A stretch of 64,000 nucleotides of DNA. Source: Microbacterium sp. JZ31 (lineage in GTDB: Bacteria > Actinomycetota > Actinomycetes > Actinomycetales > Microbacteriaceae). Each line of letters opens with the position of its first letter. Position 1 is the first letter of the stretch. Made by a program: the position numbers and the translations under genes. Below are positions 37,842 to 49,073 of the stretch, piece by piece. A model generated the notes under the pieces. It was not told where the DNA came from. It saw nothing but the letters and a program-made list of their open reading frames with translations, and searched no databases. The stretch is from assembly GCF_016805985.1 (NCBI RefSeq), contig NZ_CP017661.1, forward strand, positions 1,550,001-1,614,000. Reading direction: 5' to 3'.

Positions 37842-38882
37842 TCAGCGGCGGTGCTCGTCCTCGTCCAGCAGCCGGGTCAGGTACCGCGCGACCGCGCGGG
37901 CCGCGGCCAGATTGCTGGGGTAGTCCATGCGCGTCGGACCCATGAGCCCGACGCGCGCGCGGCCGATTGCCGCGTCGTAGTCGCTCGCGATGATGGACGC
38001 CTCCGCGAGCCCGAAAGCCTCGTTCTCGCGTCCGATGCTCGCCGACAGCCCCTTCTCATCCGCTGCCATCTCCGACATCAGCCGCAGCAGCGTCACCTGT
38101 TCCTCGATGGCCTCGAGGAGCGGATGGATGCTGCCGCGGAAGTCCTGCTCGCGCTTGGCGAGCGTCGCCGCTCCGGCCATCACGAGACGATCCTGACGGA
38201 ACTCGTCGAGCTCCTCCGCCACGACCGCGGAGATCGTCAGGAGCGCTTCGTCGAGGCGCGACCGGTCGGTCGGGGCCGACGCGCGCAGCTGCTCGATCCG
38301 CTCGGAACCCGAGCGCACCGAGCGGCCCGTGATGAGCGCGGCGAGCTGCGCCCGCAGCACCGCCACGTCCTCCTCGTCCACACCCCGCGGCGTGGCCGTG
38401 AGGCGCTGCGAGACGCGACCCGTATCGGTCACGATGATCACGAGCATGCGGAACTCGTCGAGGCGCACGAGCTCGACGTGCGTCACGTTCGCGGACGCGA
38501 ACGACGGGTACTGCACGAGCGCGACCTGACCCGTCAGCTGTGTCAGCAGCCGGACGGTGCGGGCGAGCAGGTCGTCGAGGTCGGCCGGATCCGCCAGGAA
38601 CGTCGAGATCGCCGAGCGCTGCGCCGACGACAGCGGCCGCAGCTCGGCGAGATGATCGACGAAGACGCGGTAGCCCTTGTCGGTCGGGACACGCCCCGAG
38701 GACGTGTGCGGAGCGGTGATCAGCTCCTCGTCCTCCAGCAGCGCCATGTCGTTCCGGATCGTCGCCGCGGACACGCCGAAGGCATGGCGATCGACGATCG
38801 ACTTGCTGCCGACCGGCTCGTGCGTGTCGACGTAGTCCTGCACGATCGCGCGGAGCACCTGCAGTCCGCGTTCCGTGACCAT
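37842..38882 (-). CDS. hrcA: Heat-inducible transcription repressor HrcA
   Basis: 346-aa repressor that binds CIRCE. Winged helix at about residues 5-75 ([20 protein letters not shown], then [20 protein letters not shown]), then a GAF-like dimerisation domain. The ATG at 38882 has GGGGGAGG 5 nt upstream. First gene of a run of eight genes to era, most overlapping or within about 40 nt. It is autoregulated through the CIRCE at 38903-38929. Confidence 0.97.
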   Translation of the reverse strand: MVTERGLQVLRAIVQDYVDTHEPVGSKSIVDRHAFGVSAATIRNDMALLEDEELITAPHTSSGRVPTDKGYRVFVDHLAELRPLSSAQRSAISTFLADPADLDDLLARTVRLLTQLTGQVALVQYPSFASANVTHVELVRLDEFRMLVIIVTDTGRVSQRLTATPRGVDEEDVAVLRAQLAALITGRSVRSGSERIEQLRASAPTDRSRLDEALLTISAVVAEELDEFRQDRLVMAGAATLAKREQDFRGSIHPLLEAIEEQVTLLRLMSEMAADEKGLSASIGRENEAFGLAEASIIASDYDAAIGRARVGLMGPTRMDYPSNLAAARAVARYLTRLLDEDEHRR

Positions 38883-38902
38883 GGGCACCTCCCCCGTCGC
38901 GC

Positions 38903-38929
38903 TTGGCACTCGATCGTTCTGAGTGCCAA
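38903..38929. promoter_or_regulatory. CIRCE operator
   Basis: TTGGCACTC-N9-GAGTGCCAA is a perfect 9-bp inverted repeat with the canonical 9-nt spacer (consensus TTAGCACTC-N9-GAGTGCTAA; the compensating A to G and T to C changes keep the symmetry). It starts 20 nt upstream of the hrcA ATG. Confidence 0.95.
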
Positions 38930-38934
38930 TTCTA
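38929..38934 (-). promoter_or_regulatory. -10 hexamer TAGAAT of the hrcA operon
   Basis: On the minus strand TAGAAT abuts CIRCE, sharing one T, so HrcA would block polymerase directly. No TTG-type -35 at 17 nt. Confidence 0.6.
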
Positions 38935-38995
38935 GCGAGGATCGCGGTGAACGCGCCGAACCCCGCCGGGCCGCAGACGCGGCAACCCGCTTGTT

Positions 38996-39098
38996 CGTTG
39001 AGCGAGCGAAGCGAGTCGAAACGACTCGAACCCCGCCAGGGCTGCAGCCGCGGGAAGTCCGAGCCGTTTCGACTCCTCGCTGCGCTCGTCGCTCAACG
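38996..39098. repeat. Long imperfect inverted repeat between hemW and hrcA
   Basis: Left arm 38996-39023 (core GAGCGAGCGAAGCGAGTCGA) and right arm 39065-39098 (CGTTTCGACTC, then GCTCAAC) are near reverse complements over about 27 bp with a few extra bases. Arms of this GTTGAGCGAGCGAAGCGAGTCGAAACG type recur in actinobacterial genomes (from memory). Located after hemW, it probably also acts as its terminator. Confidence 0.65.
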
Positions 39099-39128
39099 AG
39101 CGAGAGGGGGCTCCAACCCAGCTGTTCG

Positions 39129-40346
39129 TCACTCCGTGAGGGCGCGCACCACCGCGTCGGCGAGCAGGCGGCCCTTGAGCGTCAGCACCACGCGGCCGCG
39201 CACCGCAGCGGCGCCGTCGACCAGACCGTCGGCGACCAGTCCCGCGACCGCGCGCCGGGCGCCGGGTCCCAGCGCGTCGACCGCCAGTCCCTCGCGGATC
39301 CGGCTCTCCAGCAGCACCCGCTCCAGGGCGCGGGCGTCCGGATCGGGCGTCTCCCGCCCCGCGGCGGGCGACGATCCGGTCGCGAGACGCTGCGCGTACG
39401 CGGCGGGGTGCTTGACGTTCCACCAGCGCAGGCCGCCGACGTGGCTGTGGGCGCCCGGTCCGAAGCCCCACCAGTCGAGGCCGCGCCAGTACGCGAGGTT
39501 GTGCCGCGAGCGGTGGTGCTCGCCGCGCGACCAGTTGCTCACCTCATACCAGTCGAAGCCGGCCGCGGCGAGCTTGGCGTCGGCGAGCTCGTACATGTCG
39601 GCCTGCAGGTCGTCATCCGGGGCGGGGACCTCGCCGCGCTTGATCTGGCGGGCGAGCTTCGTGCCGTCCTCGATGATCAGCGCATAGGCGGAGATGTGGT
39701 CGGACTCGAGGGCCAGCGCCGCGTCGAGCGATGCCTCCCAGTCGGCGAGCGTCTCCCCCGGTGCGCCGTAGATGAGGTCGACGCTGACGTCGAGGCCCGC
39801 GTCGCGGGCGGCGTCGACGGCCGTCCGCACGTTGCCCGGCGTGTGGGTGCGGTCGAGGGCCGCGAGCACGTGCGGCACCGATGACTGCATGCCGATCGAC
39901 ATCCGCGTCACGCCGGATGCCGCGAGCTCGTGCGCGACGGCGGGTGTCACGGTGTCGGGATTCGCCTCGACCGTGACCTCCGCGCCGTCGGCGATCCCGA
40001 ACGCCGTGCGCACGCCGTCGAGCATCCGACCCAGGTCGCCCGCCGGCAGCAGCGTGGGCGTGCCGCCGCCGAAGAACACCGTGGACGCCGGACGAATGGG
40101 GCCCGCCTCGGCCAGCACCTCGCGGCCGAGCGCGATCTCGTGCAGCAGCGTGTCGGCGTACTGGTCCTGGCGCGCCCCGCGCAGCTCGCCCGATGTGTAG
40201 GTGTTGAAGTCGCAGTAGCCGCAGCGCACGCGGCAGAACGGCACGTGCAGGTACACGCCGAAGTCGGCATCCGGATCGATCCGGATCTGCGCGGGCAGGC
40301 GGCCGTCCGCCGGAGCGGGATCGCCCAGCGGGAGGGGACCTGCCAT
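39129..40346 (-). CDS. hemW: Radical SAM haem chaperone HemW (formerly HemN-like)
   Basis: 405-aa radical SAM protein. The cluster motif is Cys38, Cys42, Cys45 (FCRVRCGYCDFNTY). FFGGGTPTLLPAGDLGRMLD and VEANPD follow; the C-terminal HemN-type domain carries FGPGAHSHVGG. HemW inserts haem into respiratory proteins rather than oxidising coproporphyrinogen. The ATG shares a base with the DUF1990 stop (TGATG). Confidence 0.93.
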   Translation of the reverse strand: MAGPLPLGDPAPADGRLPAQIRIDPDADFGVYLHVPFCRVRCGYCDFNTYTSGELRGARQDQYADTLLHEIALGREVLAEAGPIRPASTVFFGGGTPTLLPAGDLGRMLDGVRTAFGIADGAEVTVEANPDTVTPAVAHELAASGVTRMSIGMQSSVPHVLAALDRTHTPGNVRTAVDAARDAGLDVSVDLIYGAPGETLADWEASLDAALALESDHISAYALIIEDGTKLARQIKRGEVPAPDDDLQADMYELADAKLAAAGFDWYEVSNWSRGEHHRSRHNLAYWRGLDWWGFGPGAHSHVGGLRWWNVKHPAAYAQRLATGSSPAAGRETPDPDARALERVLLESRIREGLAVDALGPGARRAVAGLVADGLVDGAAAVRGRVVLTLKGRLLADAVVRALTE

Positions 40347-40999
40347 CACGAGCCCGGCGTGGCGAACAGCGGCGAGATCGCGCGGAGGTAGCCGGCGAAC
40401 AGCGCGCGGCGACGACGCCGCACGAAGCCGCGGAACATCCGGTAGAGCAGTCCGACGGGGCGGTCGAACGCCTTGACCGTGAACCACACCTCGTCGTTCT
40501 CGCGCCACTCGATGGTGAACGACTCCTCGCCGCTCACCATCGATCCGCCCACGGTGCCGAGCGCGAAGCCCACGCGCCGCGCCTCCTCGATCACGAAGAT
40601 CACGCGGAGCTCTGCGTCGGCGCGCATCCCGTTCACGCGGCCGTGCACGCGCAGCGTGGTGCCGGGGCCGGCGTACGGCGTGCCCTCGGCGTCGTAGCGC
40701 TGATCGGTCTCGAGCTTCGACGGCGCGATCGCGTTGCCCTCGCCGTCGAAGCTGACGCCCGAGTACGCAGGCCCGGGAGCGGGGCGCACGTCGGTGACCC
40801 GCAGGCCCGCGCCCTTCAGGGCACCCCACGACAGCAGCGCGTCGCCGGCCGTGCGGAAGCGGTCCTCACCGCTGCCGATGCGCCACGAATCGGCCGCCGG
40901 GAGGCTGTGCTCCGGCGGGTACTGCAGCAGGTCGTGCGCCTGCGTGGCGCCGACCGCCGCATAGTCGACCGTCTCGTCCTGGAAGGTGCCGCGACGCAT
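40346..40999 (-). CDS. DUF1990 domain protein
   Basis: 217-aa soluble protein matching DUF1990 (PF09348): WRIGSGEDRFRTAGDALLSW near the N-terminus and FALGTVGGSMVSGEESFTIE, the family's GT..GHP..GEE-like block, at about residue 150. No function known; a steroidogenic-acute-regulatory-like fold is possible. The ATG at 40999 has TAGGGT 7 nt upstream (the same bases also give AGGG). Cotranscribed with hemW. Confidence 0.85.
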   Translation of the reverse strand: MRRGTFQDETVDYAAVGATQAHDLLQYPPEHSLPAADSWRIGSGEDRFRTAGDALLSWGALKGAGLRVTDVRPAPGPAYSGVSFDGEGNAIAPSKLETDQRYDAEGTPYAGPGTTLRVHGRVNGMRADAELRVIFVIEEARRVGFALGTVGGSMVSGEESFTIEWRENDEVWFTVKAFDRPVGLLYRMFRGFVRRRRRALFAGYLRAISPLFATPGS

Positions 41000-41030
41000 G
41001 TGATCCACCCTACGTGCCGAGCCTGAGCCT

Positions 41031-42878
<1,848 letters not shown>

Positions 42879-42887
42879 GTCCCCTCG

Positions 42888-42893
42888 ATTCTA
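42888..42893 (-). promoter_or_regulatory. -10 hexamer TAGAAT of lepA
   Basis: Minus strand TAGAAT 9 nt before the lepA ATG, leaving a leader of only a few nucleotides. Confidence 0.45.
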
Positions 42894-42944
42894 CGGTGCG
42901 GGCGCCGCCCGTCCTGCGTCGCGCATCTTCGCGCACTTCGCTCG

Positions 42945-42950
42945 TATACT
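42945..42950 (+). promoter_or_regulatory. -10-like TATACT upstream of the peptide ABC importer
   Basis: TATACT is one of the best -10 matches in the window, 180 nt before the first permease gene; no clear -35. The leader it would produce contains the hairpin 43058-43077. Confidence 0.4.
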
Positions 42951-43057
42951 CCTATCCCGAGATGCCTCACACCATGCAGGTTGCACGGCTGTGACCCGCA
43001 TGTTGCATGTTTTTCACGGCGAGAGCACAGAAAGGTAACGCTTTTCGCACGTGCTGA

Positions 43058-43077
43058 CTTCGTCGAAGGCGACGAAG
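43058..43077 (+). other. Hairpin in 5' leader of the ABC importer operon
   Basis: CTTCGTCG-AAGG-CGACGAAG, perfect 8-bp stem with a tetraloop, about 50 nt upstream of the first start. A second small stem GGGG-TAGAGT-CCCC follows. The rest of the 250-bp gap shows no gene. Confidence 0.5.
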
Positions 43078-43129
43078 AACCGCGGGGGTAGAGTCCCCGA
43101 CAACGTCTGTCAGAAAGAAGCTCCTCGCC

Positions 43130-44107
43130 TTGATCCGTTTCATGCTGCGCCGCACTGCGGGCTGGCTGCTGATGATCCTGGCGGTGACCAATCTCACGTA
43201 CTTCCTCGCATGGGGCTATCTCGACCCGCGCGCGAACTACGTCGGCCGCCGCCCGCCGCTCACCGAAGAGCAGATCGTCGGGCTGCTGCGTCCGCGCAAC
43301 CTCGACGACAAGATCCCGCTCATCGAGCGCTGGTGGGGCTGGTTCAGCGGCATCCTGCTGCGATGGGACTGGGGCGTGAGCCCGGTCGGGCAGTCCGTCA
43401 ACGAGCAGGTCGCCTACCGCATGTGGATCTCGGCCGAGCTGATGCTGGGTGCGACGATCCTGCTCACGCTGGTCGGCGTCGGCCTCGGCGTCTACACCGC
43501 CTCGCGGCAGTACAAGGCCGCGGACCGCGTCTGGCAGGGCATCTCGATCGTCACGATGAACATCCCGGTCGTGGTCGGCGCTCTCGCGATCGTCCTGCTC
43601 GCGATCGCCCTCAACAACGCGGTGGGCCAGCGCATCTTCTACGTCACGGGCGCGGCCTCGGTGGGAATCACCGGATTCTTCCCGGCCCTGCTCGACACGC
43701 TGCAGCATCTCGTGCTGCCCACGCTCGCGCTCGTGCTCACCGGGTACGCGCAGTACCACTTCCTGCAGCGCTCGCTGCTGCTCGACAACATCAAGACCGA
43801 CTACGTGCGCATGGCCCGCGCCAAGGGCCTGACCAAGCCGCAGGCCGTGCGCCGCCACGCGCTGCGGACGTCGCTGATCCCGGTGGCGACGCAGGTCGCG
43901 TTCTCCATCCCCGCCATCTTCACCGGCGCGATCCTGACCGAGCGGATCTTCGCCTGGGAGGGGATGGGCAAGTACTTCCTCGACACGATCACGAACAACG
44001 ACGTCCACGGCGTCGTCGCCATCGCGGCCTTCGGCGCCGTGCTGACGGCGATCGGCGCGGTGCTCTCCGACGTCGCCGTCGTGATCCTCGACCCCGAGTG
44101 CGGGTGA
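43130..44107 (+). CDS. Opp/Dpp-type ABC transporter permease (DppB-like)
   Basis: 325-aa inner-membrane permease (BPD_transp_1) with six helices. The EAA loop is DNIKTDYVRMARAKGLTKPQ at about residues 222-241. A TTG start at 43130 (MIRFMLRRTAGWLLM) has AAGAAG upstream; the ATG at 43142 is the alternative. The N-terminal TM1 and the long periplasmic loop are typical of DppB. Followed 6 nt later by the second permease. Confidence 0.9.
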   Translation: MIRFMLRRTAGWLLMILAVTNLTYFLAWGYLDPRANYVGRRPPLTEEQIVGLLRPRNLDDKIPLIERWWGWFSGILLRWDWGVSPVGQSVNEQVAYRMWISAELMLGATILLTLVGVGLGVYTASRQYKAADRVWQGISIVTMNIPVVVGALAIVLLAIALNNAVGQRIFYVTGAASVGITGFFPALLDTLQHLVLPTLALVLTGYAQYHFLQRSLLLDNIKTDYVRMARAKGLTKPQAVRRHALRTSLIPVATQVAFSIPAIFTGAILTERIFAWEGMGKYFLDTITNNDVHGVVAIAAFGAVLTAIGAVLSDVAVVILDPECG

Positions 44108-44113
44108 GCTGAC

Positions 44114-45058
44114 ATGAGCGTGACGAACAGCCTGATCGATCCCCTCGAGCACGGCGACAACCCGCCGCCGTCGGAGACGGAGCTGCGCTCCCCCGACCGC
44201 AAGCGGATGTCGAAGTGGGAGCTGTACGGGCGACGCTTCGCCCGCAACCGCGGCGCCCTCATCGGACTCGCCATCTTCGTGCTGCTCGTGCTCTTCGCCG
44301 TCATCGGGCCGCTGTTCCAGCAGTACGACCACATCGAGCTCGACTTCCTGGCGCTGAGCGACCCGCCGAGCGCCGAGCACTGGTTCGGCACGAACGGGTC
44401 AGGCAACGATCTCTACGCGATGGTCGTCGTCGGCCTGCAGCGCTCGCTCATGATCGCTCTCGTGGTGTCGGTGGGCACGACGGTCCTGTCCGCGATCATC
44501 GGCGCCGCCGCCGCGTACTTCCGCGGCTGGGTCGAGCGCATCACGCTGCTCGTCATCCACTTCCTGATGGTGACGCCGACGTTCCTCATCCTCGCGATGA
44601 TCTCGAACGACGCGGGCGGTGACTGGCGCATCATCTCGCTCGTCATGATCCTGACCGGCTGGTTCTTCTCGGCGCGCGTCATCTGGACGCTGTCGCTGTC
44701 GATCCGCGAGCGCGAGTACGTGCAGGCCGCCCGCTACATGGGCGTGCGCGGCTTCACGATCGTGCTGCGCCACATGCTGCCGAACATCGGCTCGCTGCTC
44801 GTGATCAACTTCACGCTCGGCGTCGTCGCGGCCGTGCTGACGGAGACCGGACTGTCCTTCATCGGCTTCGGCGTGAAGCTGCCCGACGTCTCGCTGGGCT
44901 CCCTCATCGGCATCGGCGCGAACAGCGTCTCCAGCGCGCCGTGGCTGTTCTACTTCCCGGCCGGCGCCCTGACGCTGCTGACCGTCTCGATGGCGCTCGT
45001 CGCCGACGGCCTGCGCGACGCGCTCGACCCGACCTCGGCGGCGGGAGGCCGCGCATGA
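44114..45058 (+). CDS. Opp/Dpp-type ABC transporter permease (DppC-like)
   Basis: 314-aa permease with the N-terminal OppC_N segment (LYGRRFARNRGALIGLAIFV), and the EAA loop around REREYVQAARYMGVRGFTIV (about residues 197-216). It partners the preceding DppB-like protein. Cytoplasmic N-terminus of about 45 residues. ATGA overlap with the ATPase gene. Confidence 0.93.
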   Translation: MSVTNSLIDPLEHGDNPPPSETELRSPDRKRMSKWELYGRRFARNRGALIGLAIFVLLVLFAVIGPLFQQYDHIELDFLALSDPPSAEHWFGTNGSGNDLYAMVVVGLQRSLMIALVVSVGTTVLSAIIGAAAAYFRGWVERITLLVIHFLMVTPTFLILAMISNDAGGDWRIISLVMILTGWFFSARVIWTLSLSIREREYVQAARYMGVRGFTIVLRHMLPNIGSLLVINFTLGVVAAVLTETGLSFIGFGVKLPDVSLGSLIGIGANSVSSAPWLFYFPAGALTLLTVSMALVADGLRDALDPTSAAGGRA

Positions 45059-47141
45059 CGATCTCCGACACCACCTCGGCCACCGTCCTCACCAAGCCGG
45101 TCCTCACAGTCCGCGACCTCACGGTCAGCTTCCCGTCCGAGGCGGGTCGCGTCGACGCGGTGCGCGGGGTCTCGTTCGATCTGCTCCCCGGGCGCACGCT
45201 CGGCATCGTGGGCGAATCCGGATCCGGCAAGTCCGTCACGTCGCTCGCGGTCATGGGGCTTCTCGACGACAACGCCCGCGTGGGCGGCTCGATCCTGTTC
45301 GACGGCGACGAGCTGCTCGGCAAGACCGACGCGCAGATGTCGAAGCTGCGCGGCAACGGCATCGCCATGATCTTCCAGGATCCGCTGACGTCGCTCACGC
45401 CCGTGTTCACGATCGGCGACCAGATCATCGAGGCGCTCACGGTGCACGACAGCCGCCTGTCCCGTCAGGCGGCGACCGAGCGCGCGGTCGAGCTGCTGCG
45501 TCTCGTCGGCATCCCGAACCCCGAGAGGCGGCTGAAGTCGTTCCCGCACGAGTTCTCGGGCGGCATGCGCCAGCGCGTCGTGATCGCGATCGCCATGGCG
45601 AACCGGCCCAAGCTCATCATCGCGGATGAGCCGACGACGGCTCTCGACGTGACGATCCAGGCCCAGATCCTGGAGCTCATCAAGACCGCGCAGCGCGAGA
45701 CCGGCGCCGCCGTGATCATGATCACGCACGACATGGGCGTGGTGGCGAACATCGCCGACGACGTGCTCGTGATGTACGCCGGCAAGCCGATCGAGCAGGC
45801 GCCCGTCGACGAGCTGTTCGCCGACACCCGCATGCCGTACTCGATCGGCCTGCTCGGCGCGATCCCGCGCGTCGACAAGGCGGAGAAGCAGCCGCTGGTC
45901 CCGATCAAGGGCAACCCGCCGCTGCTCGTGAATCTGCCCGACGCGTGCCCGTTCGCCGACCGCTGCCCCATCGCGGTGGACGCGTGTCGGCGCAAGGAGC
46001 CCGAGCTGCTGCCGGTCAGCGGCAAGGTCGACCACCGCGCCGCGTGCATCCGCGCCGAGGAGATCCGCTCGGGACACATCGACGGTCACCCGGTCTACCC
46101 GGTTCCGGTGATCCCCACCTCCGACCTCGTCCGCACACCGCGCGAGGAGCGTCCGGCGACGCTCGAGGTGCGCAACCTCGTGAAGACCTTCCCGCTCACG
46201 AAGGGCGCGTTCTTCAAGCGCCGGATCGGCGACGTGCACGCCGTCAAGAACGTCACGTTCGACGTGCGCGAGGGCGAGTGCATGGCGATCGTCGGCGAGT
46301 CCGGCTCCGGCAAGACCACGACGCTGCTGCAGATCATGGATCTCGCCGCCCAGACCGACGGCGACATCCGGATCAACGGCGTCAGCGTCGCCGACCTCAA
46401 GGGCGGCCGCGCCGAGCGCGACCTGCGCCGCGACATCCAGATCGTGTTCCAGGATCCGATGGGCGCGCTCGACCCCCGCATGACGGTGTTCGACATCATC
46501 GCGGAGCCGCTGCGCACGATCGGCGAGCCGAAGGCCCGGATCGAGGCGCGCGTCGACGAGCTCATGGATCTCGTCGGACTGAACCCCGCGCACAGCGACC
46601 GGTTCCCGACGGCGTTCTCGGGGGTCAGCGCCAGCGCATCGGCATCGCCCGCGCACTGGCGACGAACCCGAAGGTCGTCGTCCTCGACGAGCCCGTCTCG
46701 GCACTCGACGTGTCGATCCAGGCGGGCGTCATCAATCTCCTCGACGAGCTCAAGGTGAAGCTTGGGCTGTCGTACCTGTTCGTCGCGCACGACCTCTCGG
46801 TCGTGCGTCACATCGCCGACCGCGTGGCGGTGATGTACCTCGGAAGCTTCGTCGAGCACGGCGACGTTGATGAGGTGTTCGACAACCCGCAGCATCCGTA
46901 CACGCAGGCGCTGCTGTCGGCGATCCCCGTGCCCGATCCGAAGGTGGAGCGGACACGCGAGCGCATCGTGCTCACCGGGGATCTGCCGAGCCCGACCGAG
47001 AAGCCCAAGGGCTGCCCGTTCGTCAGCCGCTGCCCGCTGTACAGGACGCTCGGCGAAGCGGAGCGCGACCGTTGCGAGACGGAGATGCCGGCCCTCACCG
47101 GCCGAGACGGCGTTCACGTGAACGCCTGTCACTACCGCTGA
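45055..47141 (+). pseudogene. Fused Opp/Dpp ATP-binding protein (two ABC domains), frameshifted
   Basis: Two ABC ATPase domains in one chain (DppD-DppF fusion). Domain 1: Walker A GESGSGKSV, signature FSGGMRQRV, Walker [13 protein letters not shown], then a cysteine-containing oligopeptide-transporter C-terminal region ([15 protein letters not shown]). Domain 2: Walker [30 protein letters not shown], then the frame breaks at the five-G run 46620-46624, exactly within the signature [15 protein letters not shown]. The second frame carries Walker [33 protein letters not shown] and the CPFVSRCP motif to TGA 47139-47141. One extra G restores a protein of about 695 aa. With all motifs otherwise perfect, a sequencing error is the simplest explanation. 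Confidence 0.88.
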
Positions 47142-47222
47142 GCACCCTCACGCACCAAACTCACAACTCAACAGTCCCCACCATCCGAAGGGCGCCCACG
47201 AGGCGTCGAAAGGAGCACCAGA

Positions 47223-48941
47223 ATGAAGCTGCAGCACAAGCTGCTGGGCGTCGTCGCCGCCGGCGGCGCGCTCGCACTGACCCTCGCCGGCTGCGCCGGC
47301 GGCGGCAACGACGGAGGCTCGGGCGAGGAGGCGCCCGCCGAGACGATCACGGGCGCGGACTACAACCCGCAGCCGCGCGAGAACCTCGAGCAGGGCGGCG
47401 AGGTGGTCTTCCCGATCACGGAGATCACGCCGCAGATGAACCCGAACCACGGCGACGGCTCGGTCGACACGACCACGCTGTGGACCTGGTACAACCCGCA
47501 GACGATCCTCATGACTCCCGAGGGCGAGGCCTCGGCCAACCCCAACTACCTCACGGGCTGGGAGGCCGAGGAGGTCGACGGCAAGACGGTCGTCACCTTC
47601 ACGATCAACCCCGAGGCCAAGTTCAACGACGGCACGCCGTTTACGTGGGAGTCGTACAAGGTCACGTGGGAGGCCCTGAACGGCACGAACGAGGCGTACT
47701 CGCCGAGCAGCACCGACGGCTACTCCCTGATCGAGTCGGTCGAGCAGGGTGAGGACGAGTTCCAGGCGAAGGTCACCTTCTCCCAGGTCTACCCCTGGTG
47801 GCAGGGCCTGTTCTGGAACCCGATGCACCCGGAGATCAACAGCCCGGAGGCGTTCAACGAGGCGTACCTTGAGGAGCCGAACGCGCAGTACGGCGCCGGC
47901 CCCTACAAGATCGAGGACGTCGACCTGAACGGCGGCACCATCTCGTTCGTGCCGAACGAGAACTGGTGGGGCGACGAGCCGATGCTCGACAAGGTCACGT
48001 TCCGCGTCCTCGAGCCGACCGCGATGGTCAACGCCTTCCAGAACGGCGAGATCGACTACGCCGACAACCTGACGGCCGACAACCTCGAGCAGCTGGCCGA
48101 CGTCGACGGGGCGGTCACCTACCGCGCTCAGCGCCCGGCCACCAACCTCCTGCAGATCAACGCGGAGCGCCCGCAGTTCGCCGATCTCGAGGTCCGCGAG
48201 GCGCTGCTCAAGGCGATCGACCGCGAGCAGATCAAGGAGGTCGTGTGGGACGGCCTCAACTACACCGAGGAGCCCGTGGGCTCGCTCAACCTCTACCCGT
48301 TCCAGGAGGGCTACGTCGACGCGCTCTCCGAGGCGGGCTGGGAGTTCAACGTCGAGGAGGCCAACGCGATCCTCGACGAGGCCGGCTGGGAGATGAACGG
48401 CGAGGTCCGCGAGAAGGACGGACAGGCCCTCGAGGGCCGTCTGCCAATCTTCGGCGACGACCCGATCACGCAGGCGCGCGCGCAGGTCATCCAGCAGCAG
48501 CTGGCGGCCATCGGCGCCGACATCGAGATCGACGTTCGCCCCGCGAGCGACTTCTCGACCGTCCTGTCCACGAAGGACTGGGACCTGGTGCTGCTCGGCT
48601 TCTCGTCCAGCGACCCGTACGGCGTGGCCTACATGTGCCAGCTGTACTGCTCGGACAGCAGCCTGAACCTGTCGGCCACCGGCACGCCGGAGATCGACGA
48701 GCGCATCGCGAACGAGGTCTCGGCGCTGCCGACGCAGGAGGAGCAGACCGAGGCGGGCCTGGCGCTCGAGGCGGAGATCATCCAGGAGACCTGGGGCATC
48801 CTGCCGCTGTACATGGGTCCGTGGATTTCGATGGCCAAGGAGGGCCTGGCGAACCTCACGCCGGAGACCTACACGGGTCTCGACCTCTTCGGCCTCTCGC
48901 CGGTCGAGAACGTCGGCTGGGAGAAGGGCGCGGCGGAGTAA
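47223..48941 (+). CDS. ABC transporter substrate-binding lipoprotein (SBP_bac_5, peptide type)
   Basis: 572-aa lipoprotein: lipobox LAGC (Cys24) and Gly/Ser-rich linker, then a family-5 solute-binding domain with YKVTWEALNGTNEAYSPSST, YGAGPYKIEDVDLNGGTISF and SDPYGVAYMCQLYCSDSSLN. Homologues bind oligopeptides or other bulky ligands. AAAGGAG precedes the ATG. It is the last gene of the operon and probably the most expressed; a strong hairpin follows. Confidence 0.93.
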   Translation: MKLQHKLLGVVAAGGALALTLAGCAGGGNDGGSGEEAPAETITGADYNPQPRENLEQGGEVVFPITEITPQMNPNHGDGSVDTTTLWTWYNPQTILMTPEGEASANPNYLTGWEAEEVDGKTVVTFTINPEAKFNDGTPFTWESYKVTWEALNGTNEAYSPSSTDGYSLIESVEQGEDEFQAKVTFSQVYPWWQGLFWNPMHPEINSPEAFNEAYLEEPNAQYGAGPYKIEDVDLNGGTISFVPNENWWGDEPMLDKVTFRVLEPTAMVNAFQNGEIDYADNLTADNLEQLADVDGAVTYRAQRPATNLLQINAERPQFADLEVREALLKAIDREQIKEVVWDGLNYTEEPVGSLNLYPFQEGYVDALSEAGWEFNVEEANAILDEAGWEMNGEVREKDGQALEGRLPIFGDDPITQARAQVIQQQLAAIGADIEIDVRPASDFSTVLSTKDWDLVLLGFSSSDPYGVAYMCQLYCSDSSLNLSATGTPEIDERIANEVSALPTQEEQTEAGLALEAEIIQETWGILPLYMGPWISMAKEGLANLTPETYTGLDLFGLSPVENVGWEKGAAE

Positions 48942-48969
48942 TCCCTCGTTGAACTTCTGATTCGATCCG

Positions 48970-49005
48970 CTTCGGGGTCGGTGGCTTCGGCCACCGACCC
49001 CGAAG
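48970..49005 (+). terminator. Terminator hairpin after the ABC importer operon
   Basis: CTTCGGGGTCGGTGGC (48970-48985), loop TTCG, GCCACCGACCCCGAAG (48990-49005): perfect 16-bp stem with the stable TTCG tetraloop; no long U tract. Confidence 0.8.
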
Positions 49006-49060
49006 TCGTCTCCGTGCCGCCGGCGGATCCAGCCCGTTCGCCGGCGCCGCGCGCGCCGCA

Positions 49061-49066
49061 TAGTGT
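49061..49066 (+). promoter_or_regulatory. -10 hexamer TAGTGT of the hydrolase gene (leaderless)
   Basis: TAGTGT ends 7 nt before the ATG at 49074. Confidence 0.45.
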
Positions 49067-49073
49067 GGACAGC

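Noticed and set aside
42951..43057. Riboswitch before the ABC importer
   Set aside because: Only short hairpins and imperfect TTGCA repeats; no known riboswitch core recognised.
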